DNA of 64,000 bases from Methylobacterium sp. Leaf112. GTDB lineage: Bacteria; Pseudomonadota; Alphaproteobacteria; Rhizobiales; Beijerinckiaceae. Location of the stretch: NCBI RefSeq assembly GCF_001423295.1, contig NZ_LMNG01000023.1, forward strand, positions 62,856 to 126,855. Reading direction: 5' to 3'. Shown in pieces: positions 9,005 to 18,133 of the stretch. The position numbers and the translations under genes are program-made. The notes below the pieces were generated by a model, which searched no databases, had not been told where the DNA came from, and was given only the letters and a program-made list of their open reading frames with translations. The stretch's first letter is position 1, and every line of letters starts with the position of its first letter.

Positions 9005-9778
9005 ATGGGACGTGGTCGTGATTTCAGGGGGCCGCAGAAGCGCGGCTTCGATGAGGGTGGAGCCGAGCCGCGTTGGCCCGATCAGGCTCCGCCGAGCGGC
9101 GGTGGCTACGGTGGCGGCTTCGGCGGTGGCGGCGGCTTCGACCGCGCCCCGTCGCGCGCGGCGGCAGCCCCCTCGGGACCGGAGCGCGATGCGACGGTCA
9201 AGTGGTTCAACAAGGAGAAGGGCTTTGGTTTCGTCGAGCTGGCTGACGGCTCGGGCGATGCCTTCCTCCATATCCGCGCCGTCGAAGCCGCAGGCCATGC
9301 CGACCTTCTGCCCGGCACGCGCCTGACGGTCCATACGGCCCAGGGCCAGAAGGGTCCGCAGGTGACCGACGTCACCAGCGTCGACACCTCCACGGCCGAG
9401 GCGGCCCCCATGCGCGATGCGCGTCCGCCCCGTACCGGCGGCTTCGGCGGCGGCGACCGCTTCGGCGGCGACCGTGGTGGTTATGGCGCCCCCGCCGGTG
9501 GCGGCGATCGCTACGGCAGCGCTGGCGGCGGCGACCGTGGCGGCGGACGCTTCGCCAGCGGCCCCTCCACGGAGATGAGCGGCACCGTGAAGTGGTACGA
9601 TCCGGCCAAGGGCTTCGGCTTCGTGTCCGTCAACGATGGCGGCAAGGACGTTTTCGTGCACCGTTCAGCCCTGTCGCGCGCCGGCCTCGAATCACTGGCC
9701 GAAGGCCAGCAGGTCGTGCTCGGTGTTGTCGAGGGTCAGAAGGGTCGTGAGGCTCAGAGCATCAACGTCGACGATTGA
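9005..9778 (+). CDS. double cold-shock-domain protein with glycine-rich linkers
   Basis: A 257-residue nucleic-acid-binding protein with two cold-shock domains, at about residues 60-125 and 195-257. Each has an RNP1-like motif (KGFGFVEL and KGFGFVSV) and an RNP2-like strand (DAFLHI and DVFVHR). The N-terminus and the linker of about 65 residues are rich in Gly, Arg, Asp and Tyr (repeated FGGGDR and RYG units) and are probably disordered. Single-domain CspA proteins are about 70 residues. Two-domain forms are common in alphaproteobacteria and are thought to act as RNA chaperones in the cytoplasm. The long Gly/Arg/Tyr linkers are unusual and could promote condensate formation (inference). Confidence 0.93.
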   Translation: MGRGRDFRGPQKRGFDEGGAEPRWPDQAPPSGGGYGGGFGGGGGFDRAPSRAAAAPSGPERDATVKWFNKEKGFGFVELADGSGDAFLHIRAVEAAGHADLLPGTRLTVHTAQGQKGPQVTDVTSVDTSTAEAAPMRDARPPRTGGFGGGDRFGGDRGGYGAPAGGGDRYGSAGGGDRGGGRFASGPSTEMSGTVKWYDPAKGFGFVSVNDGGKDVFVHRSALSRAGLESLAEGQQVVLGVVEGQKGREAQSINVDD

Positions 9779-9890
9779 TCCGTGAGCCCGGCCGTCCTTT
9801 GGCCATGGTTCCAAGTTCAGTTCGAGCGAGCGGCGGTCCCCCGGGGCCGCCGTTTCGCGTTTCAGCCCCGAAATTCCAGGTGGAGAGACC

Positions 9891-10142
9891 ATGCGAATCG
9901 TCCCGCTCAGCCTGATCTGGCTCGCGGCCCTGGCCGTCCCGGCCTGGCCGGAAGACTTTACCGGTGCCTATGCGGGCGTGAACGCAGGTTATGCCTTGTC
10001 CGGTCGGGACCGGACCGACGCGGGACCCGGTCTCCTCGCTCCGGATGGCGCCCGCGCCCAGGAGATGCCGCCGAGCGCGCAGCAGGCGTCGGAGGCGTTG
10101 CGCGCACGGAACCTGAAGGATCGCCCCTTTCTTCCCCGTTAG
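9891..10142 (+). CDS. small exported protein with an outer-membrane-protein-like start
   Basis: An 83-residue protein with a signal peptide (MRIVPLSLIWLAALAVPAWP, cleavage probably after AWP or nearby). The mature start FTGAYAGVNAGYAL closely resembles the first beta-strand of the Omp31/Omp25-type porin-like proteins of Rhizobiales (GxYxGVNxGY). The barrel is missing: the protein ends after 60 further residues that are polar and rich in Ala, Pro and Arg. It may be a truncated relic of such a barrel protein or a small secreted protein that kept only the motif. A GGTGGAGAG ribosome-binding site lies just before the ATG, which supports translation. Convergent with rpsD. Confidence 0.7.
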   Translation: MRIVPLSLIWLAALAVPAWPEDFTGAYAGVNAGYALSGRDRTDAGPGLLAPDGARAQEMPPSAQQASEALRARNLKDRPFLPR

Positions 10143-10236
10143 ACATCGGCCAAGCGTGGACGCCGGGTCTCGGTAAGGGCCGATGCGAAACGGCGCCCAC
10201 CAAACCCACGCCTCGCGAAGGAACGCCCGACCAACA

Positions 10237-10266
10237 AAAAGGGCCGCCCCATGGGGCGGCCCTTTT
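10237..10266. terminator. bidirectional terminator between the exported-protein gene and rpsD
   Basis: A perfect 30-base palindrome: four A, then GGGCCGCCCC, AT, GGGGCGGCCC and four T. On either strand it forms a long GC stem followed by a T-run, so it can stop transcription from both convergent genes. Confidence 0.85.
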
Positions 10267-10290
10267 CACATCGGCTGCGATCCGGGCGGA

Positions 10291-10908
10291 TCAGCGCGAA
10301 TAGAACTCGATCACGAGGTTCGGTTCCATCTGGACGGGGTAGGGCACCTCGCCGAGGTTGGGGATGCGGGTGACGCGGGCGGTCATCTTGGCGTGATCCA
10401 CCTCGATGTAATCCGGTACGTCACGCTCGGCGAGCTGCGATGCCACGACGACGATTTCGAGCTGCTTCGAGGAATCCTTGACCTCGATCACGTCGCCGGT
10501 CTTCACGAGGTAGCTGGCGATATTCACCCGCTGGCCGTTGACCTTGACGTGGCCGTGGTTGACGAACTGGCGCGCGGCGAACGGGGTCGGCACGAACTTG
10601 GCGCGATAGACCACGGCGTCGAGGCGACGCTCGAGCAGGCCGATCAGGTTCTCGCCCGAATCGCCCCGGAGACGGATGGCCTCGGCGTAGTAGCGGCGGA
10701 ACTGCTTCTCGGTGATGTTGGCGTAGTAGCCCTTCAGCTTCTGCTTGGCGCGCAGCTGAGTGCCGAAGTCGGACATCTTGCCCTTGCGGCGCTGGCCGTG
10801 CTGGCCTGGGCCGTACTCGCGGCGATTGACGGGGCTCTTCGGGCGGCCCCAGATGTTCTGACCCATGCGGCGATCGAGCTTGTGCTTCGCCTGAATACGT
10901 TTTGACAT
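10291..10908 (-). CDS. rpsD: 30S ribosomal protein S4
   Basis: A 205-residue S4 protein, the primary 16S rRNA-binding protein of the small subunit that nucleates assembly. The N-terminus has [19 protein letters not shown], then [19 protein letters not shown], the standard alphaproteobacterial form without the zinc cysteines. The S4 RNA-binding fold covers about residues 90-155 ([11 protein letters not shown], then [13 protein letters not shown]). The gene stands alone rather than in the alpha operon, which is normal for this class. Its 3' end runs into the shared palindromic terminator. Confidence 0.98.
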   Translation of the reverse strand: MSKRIQAKHKLDRRMGQNIWGRPKSPVNRREYGPGQHGQRRKGKMSDFGTQLRAKQKLKGYYANITEKQFRRYYAEAIRLRGDSGENLIGLLERRLDAVVYRAKFVPTPFAARQFVNHGHVKVNGQRVNIASYLVKTGDVIEVKDSSKQLEIVVVASQLAERDVPDYIEVDHAKMTARVTRIPNLGEVPYPVQMEPNLVIEFYSR

Positions 10909-11033
10909 CGCGGTTCCTCTCGCAACGGAGATTTATCGAGGAACGCGCCCTCCTCTTTCCGGACCGGCCCTATGGCCTGACCCGGAACGACAGAGCGGCC
11001 GAAGCCGACTCACGGGTGCGCTTGAAAACGTTT

Positions 11034-11056
11034 CGGGGCCCCTCGTCGGGACCCCG
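11034..11056 (-). terminator. probable murI terminator
   Basis: On the minus strand GGGGTCCC pairs with GGGGCCCC (one G-U pair) around a 5-base loop, with an extra C-G closing pair, and is followed after a few bases by GTTTTC. It lies about 75 bases past the murI stop codon and upstream of rpsD. The T-run is short, so efficiency is uncertain. Confidence 0.5.
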
Positions 11057-11129
11057 TCACGTGCGTTTCCCTAGAGTAGGGCCGTGCCCCCGTCAATGCC
11101 GAGCCGGTTTCGTCGTCGGGAAAGTGCTC

Positions 11130-11993
11130 TCACTGGAGCCCGAGGGGCATCGCCTCCACGGCGACGGAGGTGACGTCGCGCAGGGCGAGGGAGGCCCGCA
11201 GGGGCTCGGTGAGCCCGGCGCCGCCCGTGAAGGCGCCGAGTATGGAGCCAGCGCGGTGGTCCATACCACGCGGCGGCGCGCCGAGGAGCTGCGTCACCCG
11301 GCGGGCGATGGCAGGAGCGGGGTCGATCCACAGGACCGGCCACGGCGCCAGGGCCTGGAAACGGGCCAGCAGCAGGGGGTAATGCGTGCAGGCGAGGCAC
11401 ACCACGTCGGTGCGGCGCCCGTCGTCGCTGATACTGAAGCACGGGGCGATCTCTGCGGAGAGCCGCGCATCGTCCACGGGGGTACCGGCAAGCTCCGCCT
11501 CGGCGAACCCGGCGAGGTTCGGGGCCCCCACCAGGGTCACGGCGCAGGCCGCGGCATAGGATTCGATGAGTTCGTGGGTGTAGGTGCGCGCCACCGTGCC
11601 GGGGGTGGCGAGCAGGCTGATCCGGCGCGAGCGCGTCGCTTCCGCGGCTGGTTTAATTGGTGGAACGACGCCGACGAACGGAATCGTGAAGCGCTGGCGC
11701 AGGGCCGGCAGGACGAGGGTCGAAGCGGTGTTGCAGGCGATGACCACGAGGTCGGGCCGGTGGAGCGCGACGAGGCGGTCCATCACGGCGAGCACCCGGT
11801 CGACGAGGGCTGCTTCGTCCAGGCGGCCATACGGGAAGGCGGCGTCGTCGGCCGCGTAGACGTAGGCCGCGTCCGGGCGGGCGCGGCGCACCTGCTCCAG
11901 CACAGTGAGGCCGCCGAGTCCCGAATCGAACACGAGGATCGTCGGGGTCGGGTTCGCGCCCGTCGCCACGGGAATCGTGGCCGTGCCCGCCAT
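11130..11993 (-). CDS. murI: glutamate racemase
   Basis: A 287-residue cytoplasmic enzyme that turns L-glutamate into D-glutamate for peptidoglycan. The family blocks are all present: FDSGLGGLTVL near the start, VIACNTAS with the first catalytic cysteine, and LACTHYPLL with the second. The ATG at 11993 has a GGAAC site about 6 bases upstream; ATG 12008 is five codons further up. The frame stays open for over 800 bases beyond that into egtB, but that part is antisense and not part of the protein. Divergent from egtB. Confidence 0.95.
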   Translation of the reverse strand: MAGTATIPVATGANPTPTILVFDSGLGGLTVLEQVRRARPDAAYVYAADDAAFPYGRLDEAALVDRVLAVMDRLVALHRPDLVVIACNTASTLVLPALRQRFTIPFVGVVPPIKPAAEATRSRRISLLATPGTVARTYTHELIESYAAACAVTLVGAPNLAGFAEAELAGTPVDDARLSAEIAPCFSISDDGRRTDVVCLACTHYPLLLARFQALAPWPVLWIDPAPAIARRVTQLLGAPPRGMDHRAGSILGAFTGGAGLTEPLRASLALRDVTSVAVEAMPLGLQ

Positions 11994-12215
11994 GAGATTG
12001 TTCCGCATCCGAACCTGGTCCGACGTCCCACCCAAGGGAGCAAGTGTCGATGGCGCCCGGTTAAGAGGATGTGACCAAGGCACGAAAAAGGCGATCGTCC
12101 TCGAACACCGCGTCGCAAGCCCGACGAACCGCGACGAACCGACCGGCCCGGCGGCCGTTGCCGAATGTCGCGTCCACCATATGTTCCGAAACCACGAGCT
12201 TCTGGAGACATCGGC

Positions 12216-13487
12216 ATGGCAGCGACCGCAGCGTTTCGCGACACCAGACCCGCGTTGTCCGGCCGCCCCGCTTTCCCGCCCCCGAATCTCGGTGCCAAGC
12301 CCGTCGACTGCACGGCCTGGATCGCTGCCTTCCACCATGTCCGTGACGAGACCGAGCGCCGGGCCGCCCCCCTGTCGCCGGAGGACCAGCAGGTCCAGTC
12401 CATGGCGGATGCGAGTCCAACGAAGTGGCACCGCGCTCACACGACGTGGTTCTTCGAGCAGTTCCTGCTCCGAGCGCACCTGCCGGGATACGCACTTTAT
12501 GACGAGCGCCTGCACTACCTGTTCAACTCGTACTATGTCGCTGCTGGTCCGCGTCAGCCCCGTATCCTGCGCGGTCTCATCACCCGGCCGACGACCGCGG
12601 AGGTGGCGGGCTACCGGGCGCATGTCGACCGCGCCGTGGACGCGCTTCTCGCGCAGGCCTCGGCGGCGGCCCTCGAAACGCTGCTGCCGATTCTTGAAAT
12701 CGGGCTCTATCACGAGCAGCAGCACCAGGAATTGCTGGTCACTGATATCCTGCATGCCTTCGCGCAGAACCCCCTTGGCCCGGCCTACGACGCGGACTGG
12801 CGTTTTCCTGCGCCATCCGCCGCGTCGGGCAAGGTCGACCTGGCCCGGGGCATCACCCGGATTGGACATGGCGGCGAGGGGTTCTCGTTCGACAACGAAT
12901 CACCCCGGCACGACGTGCTGATCCAGGGCGGCACCCTCGATCGCGCGCTCGTGACGAACGCCGAATGGCTCACTTTCATGGCCGATGGGGGCTACATCCG
13001 GCCCGAACTCTGGCTTTCCGACGGCTGGCTCGCGGTCCAGGCCGAGGATTGGAACGCGCCGGGCTACTGGCGCCAGGACGAAGCCGGCTGGGCTTCCATG
13101 ACGCTCGCCGGAATCCGGCCCATCGACCCGTCCCTGCCCGTCAGCCACGTGAGCTACTACGAGGCCGACGCCTACGCGCGCTGGGCCGGACGCGACCTGC
13201 CTACGGAGTTCGAGTGGGAAGTGGCGGCCCGCGACGGTTGCCTCGCCGATGCCTTCGGCTCCGTCTGGCAATGGACCCGCAGTGCCTACACGGCCTATCC
13301 GGGCTATCGGCCCGTGGACGGGGCGCTCGGCGAGTACAACGGCAAGTTCATGTCGAACCAGTTCGTTCTGCGCGGCTCGTCGGTGGCGACGCCCGAAGGC
13401 CATGCCCGCGTGGGCTACCGGAACTTCTTCTATCCGCATCAGCGTTGGCAGTTCACGGGCCTGCGCTTGTCCGACATCCGCATCTGA
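12216..13487 (+). CDS. egtB: ergothioneine biosynthesis protein EgtB (hercynine sulfoxide synthase)
   Basis: A 423-residue non-haem iron enzyme that joins hercynine to a cysteine-containing thiol with oxygen. The N-terminal DinB-like domain carries the iron-binding histidines: WHRAHTTWFFE and then YHEQQHQELL, giving the three-His pattern. The C-terminal half is the formylglycine-generating-enzyme-like fold (GYWRQDEAGW, then SVWQWTRSAYTAYPGY and VLRGSS). The ATG at 12216 follows a TGGAGAC site; the frame opens upstream without one. It is followed 30 bases later by egtD, so the two form an operon. EgtA, EgtC and EgtE genes are not here, so the thiol donor (gamma-glutamylcysteine or cysteine) cannot be fixed from the locus. 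Confidence 0.95.
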   Translation: MAATAAFRDTRPALSGRPAFPPPNLGAKPVDCTAWIAAFHHVRDETERRAAPLSPEDQQVQSMADASPTKWHRAHTTWFFEQFLLRAHLPGYALYDERLHYLFNSYYVAAGPRQPRILRGLITRPTTAEVAGYRAHVDRAVDALLAQASAAALETLLPILEIGLYHEQQHQELLVTDILHAFAQNPLGPAYDADWRFPAPSAASGKVDLARGITRIGHGGEGFSFDNESPRHDVLIQGGTLDRALVTNAEWLTFMADGGYIRPELWLSDGWLAVQAEDWNAPGYWRQDEAGWASMTLAGIRPIDPSLPVSHVSYYEADAYARWAGRDLPTEFEWEVAARDGCLADAFGSVWQWTRSAYTAYPGYRPVDGALGEYNGKFMSNQFVLRGSSVATPEGHARVGYRNFFYPHQRWQFTGLRLSDIRI

Positions 13488-13517
13488 ACTGAAGCCCGCG
13501 TCCCGGAGACTCCAGCG

Positions 13518-14492
13518 TTGACCATCAATCCCGTCTTCACGAACGCGAAGCCCCTGGCTGCCCGGGACGCCCGCCAGCAATTCGAGGACGACGTCGTCGC
13601 CGGCCTCTCGGCGCCGCAGAAATTCCTGTCCGCGAAGTATTTCTACGACGCGGCCGGGTCGGACCTGTTCGAGGCCATCACCCGCCAGCCGGAGTATTAT
13701 CCGACCCGTACGGAACTCGGCATCCTCGATACCAGAGGTGCCGAGATCGCCGCATGCCTCCCGGCTCGGGCCAATCTGGTCGAGCTCGGCAGCGGCTCAA
13801 CCGTGAAGGTGCGTCGCCTCCTGGTGCACCGGCCGGACCTCGCCGCCTACGTGCCGGTGGATGTCTCCGAGACGTTCCTGCACAGCGAGGCCGAGACCCT
13901 GGCCGCCGACTTCCCGAACCTCGCCATCGCGCCCGTGGCGGCGGATTTCACCCGCGCCTTCACCCTGCCGGACGGGCTGTCGCACGATGCCGTCGCGGGG
14001 TTCTTTCCCGGCTCCACCATCGGCAATTTCGAGCCGCCCCAGGCGACGTACCTGCTGGCGCATTTCGGCCGGGTGCTCGGGCCTGGCGCCACCCTCATCG
14101 TCGGCGTCGACCTCGTGAAGGACAGGACCGTGCTGGAGGCGGCCTACGACGACGCGGCTGGGGTGACGGCGGCGTTCAACTGCAACCTGCTCATTCGCAT
14201 CGCGGGCGAACTCGGGGCGATCCTCGACGTCGAGGGGTTCGGCCACCGGGCCCTCTTCAACGCGGACGCGTCGCGCATCGAAATGCATCTTGTGAGCCGG
14301 CGGGCGCAGACGATTCACCTCGCGGGCCACACCTTCGCCTTCGCCGAGGGCGAGACGATCCACACGGAAAACAGCTACAAGTACACGCTCGACAGCTTCC
14401 GGACCCTGGCTGTCGCGGCGGGCTGGATGCCACAGGCCGCCTGGACCGATGCCGAGGGTCTGTTCTCGATCCACGCCCTGACGCGGGCGTGA
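13518..14492 (+). CDS. egtD: L-histidine N-alpha-methyltransferase EgtD
   Basis: A 324-residue enzyme that trimethylates histidine to hercynine, the first step of ergothioneine synthesis. Family blocks are SAKYFYDAAGSDLFEAITRQPEYYPTRTE in the first quarter, the methyl-donor site LVELGSGSTVKVR, FFPGSTIGNFEP in the middle, and the histidine-binding C-terminal region with ENSYKYTLDSF. The length matches bacterial EgtD. Translation starts at TTG 13518, with a CGGAG ribosome-binding site about 8 bases upstream; no ATG fits. It pairs with EgtB and probably gives the cell an oxidative-stress and light-stress thiol. Confidence 0.96.
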   Translation: MTINPVFTNAKPLAARDARQQFEDDVVAGLSAPQKFLSAKYFYDAAGSDLFEAITRQPEYYPTRTELGILDTRGAEIAACLPARANLVELGSGSTVKVRRLLVHRPDLAAYVPVDVSETFLHSEAETLAADFPNLAIAPVAADFTRAFTLPDGLSHDAVAGFFPGSTIGNFEPPQATYLLAHFGRVLGPGATLIVGVDLVKDRTVLEAAYDDAAGVTAAFNCNLLIRIAGELGAILDVEGFGHRALFNADASRIEMHLVSRRAQTIHLAGHTFAFAEGETIHTENSYKYTLDSFRTLAVAAGWMPQAAWTDAEGLFSIHALTRA

Positions 14493-14541
14493 GAAGTCGC
14501 GCCTGAAACGTCGTCCCGGACATCGTATCCGCGACGAGACC

Positions 14542-14799
14542 TCAGCTGCGCTTCTCCATCATCGCTTTGACCTGCATCAACTGGTCCCAAACCTGCCCCG
14601 GCGACGTGCCCAGCGCGTCGAAACCGGCATTGATTCCCCAATAGAGTCCCACCACCATGATCGGGACGAGGATCCAGCCGAGAATCTCCTCTCCCCTGTG
14701 GCGACGGCGGCGGCGCGCGCGTCGATCGTCGCGCCGAGTCGGAGCAGGCGCGGACTGATGTTGTACCGGCGTGAGGGGGCCCTCATGCAGATCGCTCAT
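14542..14799 (-). CDS. small single-pass membrane protein of unknown function
   Basis: An 85-residue protein. The first 36 residues are polar with a strong Arg cluster (RRDDRRARRRRRHRG), followed by one hydrophobic helix at about residues 39-60 (LGWILVPIMVVGLYWGINAG) and a short amphipathic tail. The Arg cluster before the helix predicts that the N-terminus stays in the cytoplasm. The base composition and third-position GC resemble the neighbouring genes. No family is recognised. It stands alone between egtD (convergent) and the clpA terminator region. Confidence 0.65.
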   Translation of the reverse strand: MSDLHEGPLTPVQHQSAPAPTRRDDRRARRRRRHRGEEILGWILVPIMVVGLYWGINAGFDALGTSPGQVWDQLMQVKAMMEKRS

Positions 14800-14942
14800 T
14801 CGGATGCCCCCTGATGATTGACTGGACCACGCGCACCGTGCGCTGAACCGAAGCGCCGGCGCCTCAAGGCCCGCTTGCTAACCATCCCAAGCCCGCGTGT
14901 CGACCGCTTGAATCGAGGTGCCGTTCGCCTCCCTGAAACAGC

Positions 14943-14978
14943 AGCGGGACCGGCCGGCACGACTCGACCGATCCCGCT
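14943..14978 (-). terminator. long hairpin after clpA
   Basis: On the minus strand a 14-base-pair stem (AGCGGGATCGGTCG against CGGCCGGTCCCGCT, with two G-U pairs) encloses an 8-base loop. It begins 15 bases past the clpA stop codon. Only a weak T-rich stretch follows, so it may act mainly as a 3'-end stabiliser or a poor terminator. Confidence 0.55.
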
Positions 14979-14993
14979 CCATGTCTCGACGGC

Positions 14994-17453
14994 TCAGGCT
15001 TTGACCAACGGTACTTTCGGCACGGTGCGAACGTTTCCGGAGCCCCCGTTGCCGGACCCGTCGTCCTTCTTCCGCGGGGAGACCTTGGCCCGCGTACGCT
15101 TGTGCTTCTTGACCGCGTTGGTCACGTCTTTTTCGGGCTTCGGGGTCACCGGACCGGCTGGGAACTCGAAGCCGACGGCCTGCTTCTCACCCTCCTCAGG
15201 CGTCTTCACCACCACCCGTACGGCACCGCCGTCCTTGAGGCGTCCGAACAGCACCTCGTCGGCGAGCGGCGTCTTGATGGTGGACTGGATCAGGCGCGCC
15301 ATGGGGCGGGCACCCATGGCATCGTCGTAGCCGTGCTCCACCAGCCACTCGCGCGCCTCGTCGGACAGTTCGATGGTCACGTTGCGGTCGGCGAGCTGCG
15401 CCTCGAGCTGGAGGACGAACTTGTCCACCACCTTGGCGACGACCTCCTTCGGCAGGTGACCGAACGAGATGATCGCGTCGAGACGGTTGCGGAATTCCGG
15501 CGCGAACAGCTTGTTGATCGCCTCGACATCGTCGCCCGTGCGCTTGGTCTGGGTGAATCCGTAGGCCGACTTCGCCAGATCGGAGGCGCCCGCATTCGTG
15601 GTCATGATGATGATCACGTTGCGGAAATCGACCTGCTTGCCGTTGTGATCGGTGAGCTTGCCGTGGTCCATCACCTGCAACAGGATGTTGAACAGGTCTG
15701 GATGGGCCTTCTCGATCTCGTCGAGCAGCAGCACGCAGTGGGGGTGCTGGTCGATGCCGTCGGTCAGCAGGCCGCCCTGGTCGAAGCCGACATAACCCGG
15801 GGGCGCGCCGATGAGGCGGCTCACCGTATGACGCTCCATGTATTCCGACATATCGAAACGCAGCATCTCGACGCCCAGGGAGGCCGCGAGCTGCTTGGCC
15901 GCCTCGGTCTTGCCCACACCCGTGGGGCCGGCGAAGAGGTACGAGCCGATGGGCTTGTCGGGATCGCGCAGGCCGGCGCGGGCCAGCTTGATCGCCGAGG
16001 TCAAGGCCTCGATGGCGCTGGGCTGGCCGTAGACGACGCGCTTGAGGCTGTCGGTGAGGTTCTTCAGCACCACCGCGTCGTCCTTCGACACGGTCTTGGG
16101 CGGGATGCGCGCCATGGTGGCGATGGTGGCTTCGATCTCCTTGACACCGATGGTCCGCTTGCGGCGCGCCTCCGGCACCAGCATCTGCGAGGCGCCGGTC
16201 TCGTCGATGACGTCGATGGCTTTGTCGGGCAACTTACGATCGTTGATGTAGCGCGCCGAGAGTTCCACGGCCGCCTTCACCGCCTCGGTGGTGTACTTTA
16301 GCTTATGGAATTCCTCGAAGTACGGCTTCAGCCCCTTCACGATCTCGATGGCGTCCGGGATCGACGGCTCGTTGACGTCGATCTTCTGGAACCGGCGCAC
16401 GAGGGCGCGGTCCTTCTCGAAGTACTGGCGGTACTCCTTGTAGGTGGTCGAGCCGATGCAGCGGAGCGAGCCGTTGGCCAGTGCTGGCTTCAGGAGGTTC
16501 GAGGCATCCATGGCCCCGCCCGAAGTGGCGCCGGCGCCGATCACCGTGTGGATCTCGTCGATGAACAGCACCGCGTTGGGGTGCGCCTCGATCTCCTTCA
16601 TCACCTGCTTGAGGCGCTCCTCGAAGTCGCCGCGATAGCGGGTGCCGGCGAGCAGCGTGCCCATGTCGAGGGAGAACACCGTGGCGTCGATGAGGACTTC
16701 CGGCACCTCCTTGTGGATGATCTTGCGCGCCAGCCCCTCGGCGATCGCGGTCTTGCCGACGCCGGGATCGCCCACCAGCAGGGGGTTGTTCTTCTGACGC
16801 CGGCACAGAATCTGGATCGTGCGTTGCACCTCGGTCTCACGGCCGATGAGCGGATCGATCCGGCCGTCGCGGGCCTTCTTGTTGAGGTTGATGCAGTACG
16901 CCTCGAGGGCATCACCCTTCTTCTTCGGACGGGCGTCGTTGTCCTCTCCGCTCGGGCGTTCGGCTGCGGATTCCTCTTCGGCACCCCGTACGGGCTTCGG
17001 CTCAGACGACCCGGGCCTCTTGGCGATCCCATGGCTGATGTAGTTGACCGCGTCGTAGCGGGTCATGTCCTGCTCCTGCAGGAAATAGGCGGCATGGCTC
17101 TCGCGCTCGGCGAAGATCGCCACGAGCACGTTGGCCCCCGTCACTTCCTCGCGGCCCGAGGACTGCACGTGGATCACCGCGCGTTGGATCACGCGCTGGA
17201 AGCCCGCCGTGGGCTTGGCGTCCTGGCGTCCATCGCCGATGAGGTTGGCGAGTTCGGTGTCGACGTACTCGACGAGGCTACGCTTGAGCGTGTCGACCTC
17301 GACGTTGCAGGCCCGCATGACTGCCGCGGCGTCCTGATCGTCCACAAGGGCGAGGAGGAGGTGCTCCAGCGTCGCGTATTCGTGCCGCCGCTCACCGGCG
17401 AGCGCCAGGGCGCGGTGGAGAGCTTGTTCAAGGCTGCGAGAGAAGCTGGGCAA
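14994..17453 (-). CDS. clpA: ATP-dependent Clp protease ATP-binding subunit ClpA
   Basis: An 819-residue AAA+ unfoldase that feeds substrates to ClpP. The N-terminal double Clp repeat (about residues 1-145) binds the adaptor ClpS. The first AAA domain has [15 protein letters not shown] and the Walker B block [15 protein letters not shown]; the second has [15 protein letters not shown] and [14 protein letters not shown] ClpP-binding loop with an IGF-like tripeptide is expected in the second domain, but I could not place it by eye. The last 70 or so residues extend past the usual end and are rich in Lys, Pro and Gly ([16 protein letters not shown]). It starts 24 bases after clpS, as in most alphaproteobacteria. 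Confidence 0.97.
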   Translation of the reverse strand: MPSFSRSLEQALHRALALAGERRHEYATLEHLLLALVDDQDAAAVMRACNVEVDTLKRSLVEYVDTELANLIGDGRQDAKPTAGFQRVIQRAVIHVQSSGREEVTGANVLVAIFAERESHAAYFLQEQDMTRYDAVNYISHGIAKRPGSSEPKPVRGAEEESAAERPSGEDNDARPKKKGDALEAYCINLNKKARDGRIDPLIGRETEVQRTIQILCRRQKNNPLLVGDPGVGKTAIAEGLARKIIHKEVPEVLIDATVFSLDMGTLLAGTRYRGDFEERLKQVMKEIEAHPNAVLFIDEIHTVIGAGATSGGAMDASNLLKPALANGSLRCIGSTTYKEYRQYFEKDRALVRRFQKIDVNEPSIPDAIEIVKGLKPYFEEFHKLKYTTEAVKAAVELSARYINDRKLPDKAIDVIDETGASQMLVPEARRKRTIGVKEIEATIATMARIPPKTVSKDDAVVLKNLTDSLKRVVYGQPSAIEALTSAIKLARAGLRDPDKPIGSYLFAGPTGVGKTEAAKQLAASLGVEMLRFDMSEYMERHTVSRLIGAPPGYVGFDQGGLLTDGIDQHPHCVLLLDEIEKAHPDLFNILLQVMDHGKLTDHNGKQVDFRNVIIIMTTNAGASDLAKSAYGFTQTKRTGDDVEAINKLFAPEFRNRLDAIISFGHLPKEVVAKVVDKFVLQLEAQLADRNVTIELSDEAREWLVEHGYDDAMGARPMARLIQSTIKTPLADEVLFGRLKDGGAVRVVVKTPEEGEKQAVGFEFPAGPVTPKPEKDVTNAVKKHKRTRAKVSPRKKDDGSGNGGSGNVRTVPKVPLVKA

Positions 17454-17477
17454 AGCGTGGCCTCTGTGTGGGGGTGC

Positions 17478-17879
17478 CTATTTCTTTTCCATAACGCACT
17501 GGAGAGGATGTTGGTGTTTGCGGGCGAAGTCCATCACCTGCGTCACCTTGGTCTCGGCGACCTCATAGGTAAATATGCCGCATTCGCCGACACCATTCTG
17601 GTGTACGTGCATCATGATTTGGTAGGCGTCTTCCTGAGATTTGTTGAAGAACTTTTCGACGACGTGCACGACGAACTCCATCGGCGTGTAATCGTCGTTG
17701 AGCAGCAGAACGCGATACAGACTCGGGCGCTTCGTCTTCGGCTTGGTTCGCGTGATGATCGCCGTGCCGGACCGGCCGTCATCGCCGTTACCCGGATCGT
17801 CGGGATTCGAGGCCGCCCTTGGCTCGGGTCGGAGCGGCGCATCGCGTGCGTTGCGATAATCCTCGCGCCGTTGCGTCAT
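17478..17879 (-). CDS. clpS: ATP-dependent Clp protease adaptor ClpS
   Basis: A protein of about 133 residues that binds N-degron substrates and hands them to ClpA. The core reads [17 protein letters not shown], then EKFFNKS and [23 protein letters not shown], with the Asn-Asp-Asp and His residues that form the N-degron pocket. The N-terminal 45 residues are variable and polar, as usual. The frame is open back to 17987; ATG 17879 was chosen by family length, with ATG 17909 as an alternative. It is the first gene of a clpS-clpA operon. Confidence 0.94.
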   Translation of the reverse strand: MTQRREDYRNARDAPLRPEPRAASNPDDPGNGDDGRSGTAIITRTKPKTKRPSLYRVLLLNDDYTPMEFVVHVVEKFFNKSQEDAYQIMMHVHQNGVGECGIFTYEVAETKVTQVMDFARKHQHPLQCVMEKK

Positions 17880-18071
17880 GGCTATGCCCTGCTTCAGGAC
17901 GTCGGACATCTGAATCGCATCGACCCCATGAGGCGGCACGGCACCGTCGAGACACCCCGTCTCGCGAGCCGTGCGGGTGGTGAACACAATCTATAGGGCG
18001 ATGGGCGACTTCGCCAGTCGGCTGCGCGCACTTGTCCGCCGGCCGACCCCGGCTCGGGGACGAGGCAAGCG

Positions 18072-18105
18072 AAAAAAAGCCCCACGCGTCTGTGACGCGC
18101 GGGGC
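18072..18105 (-). terminator. phasin gene terminator
   Basis: On the minus strand a 12-base-pair stem (GCCCCGCGCGTC with GACGCGTGGGGC, one G-U pair) and a 3-base loop is followed directly by seven T. It is a textbook intrinsic terminator about 30 bases past the phasin stop. Confidence 0.88.
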
Positions 18106-18133
18106 CGATGGAACGATGGGTCCGGGAGGACGA

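Noticed and set aside
11994..12869. The upstream extension of the murI frame
   Set aside because: It runs antisense through egtB. The glutamate racemase family begins at the ATG near 11993.
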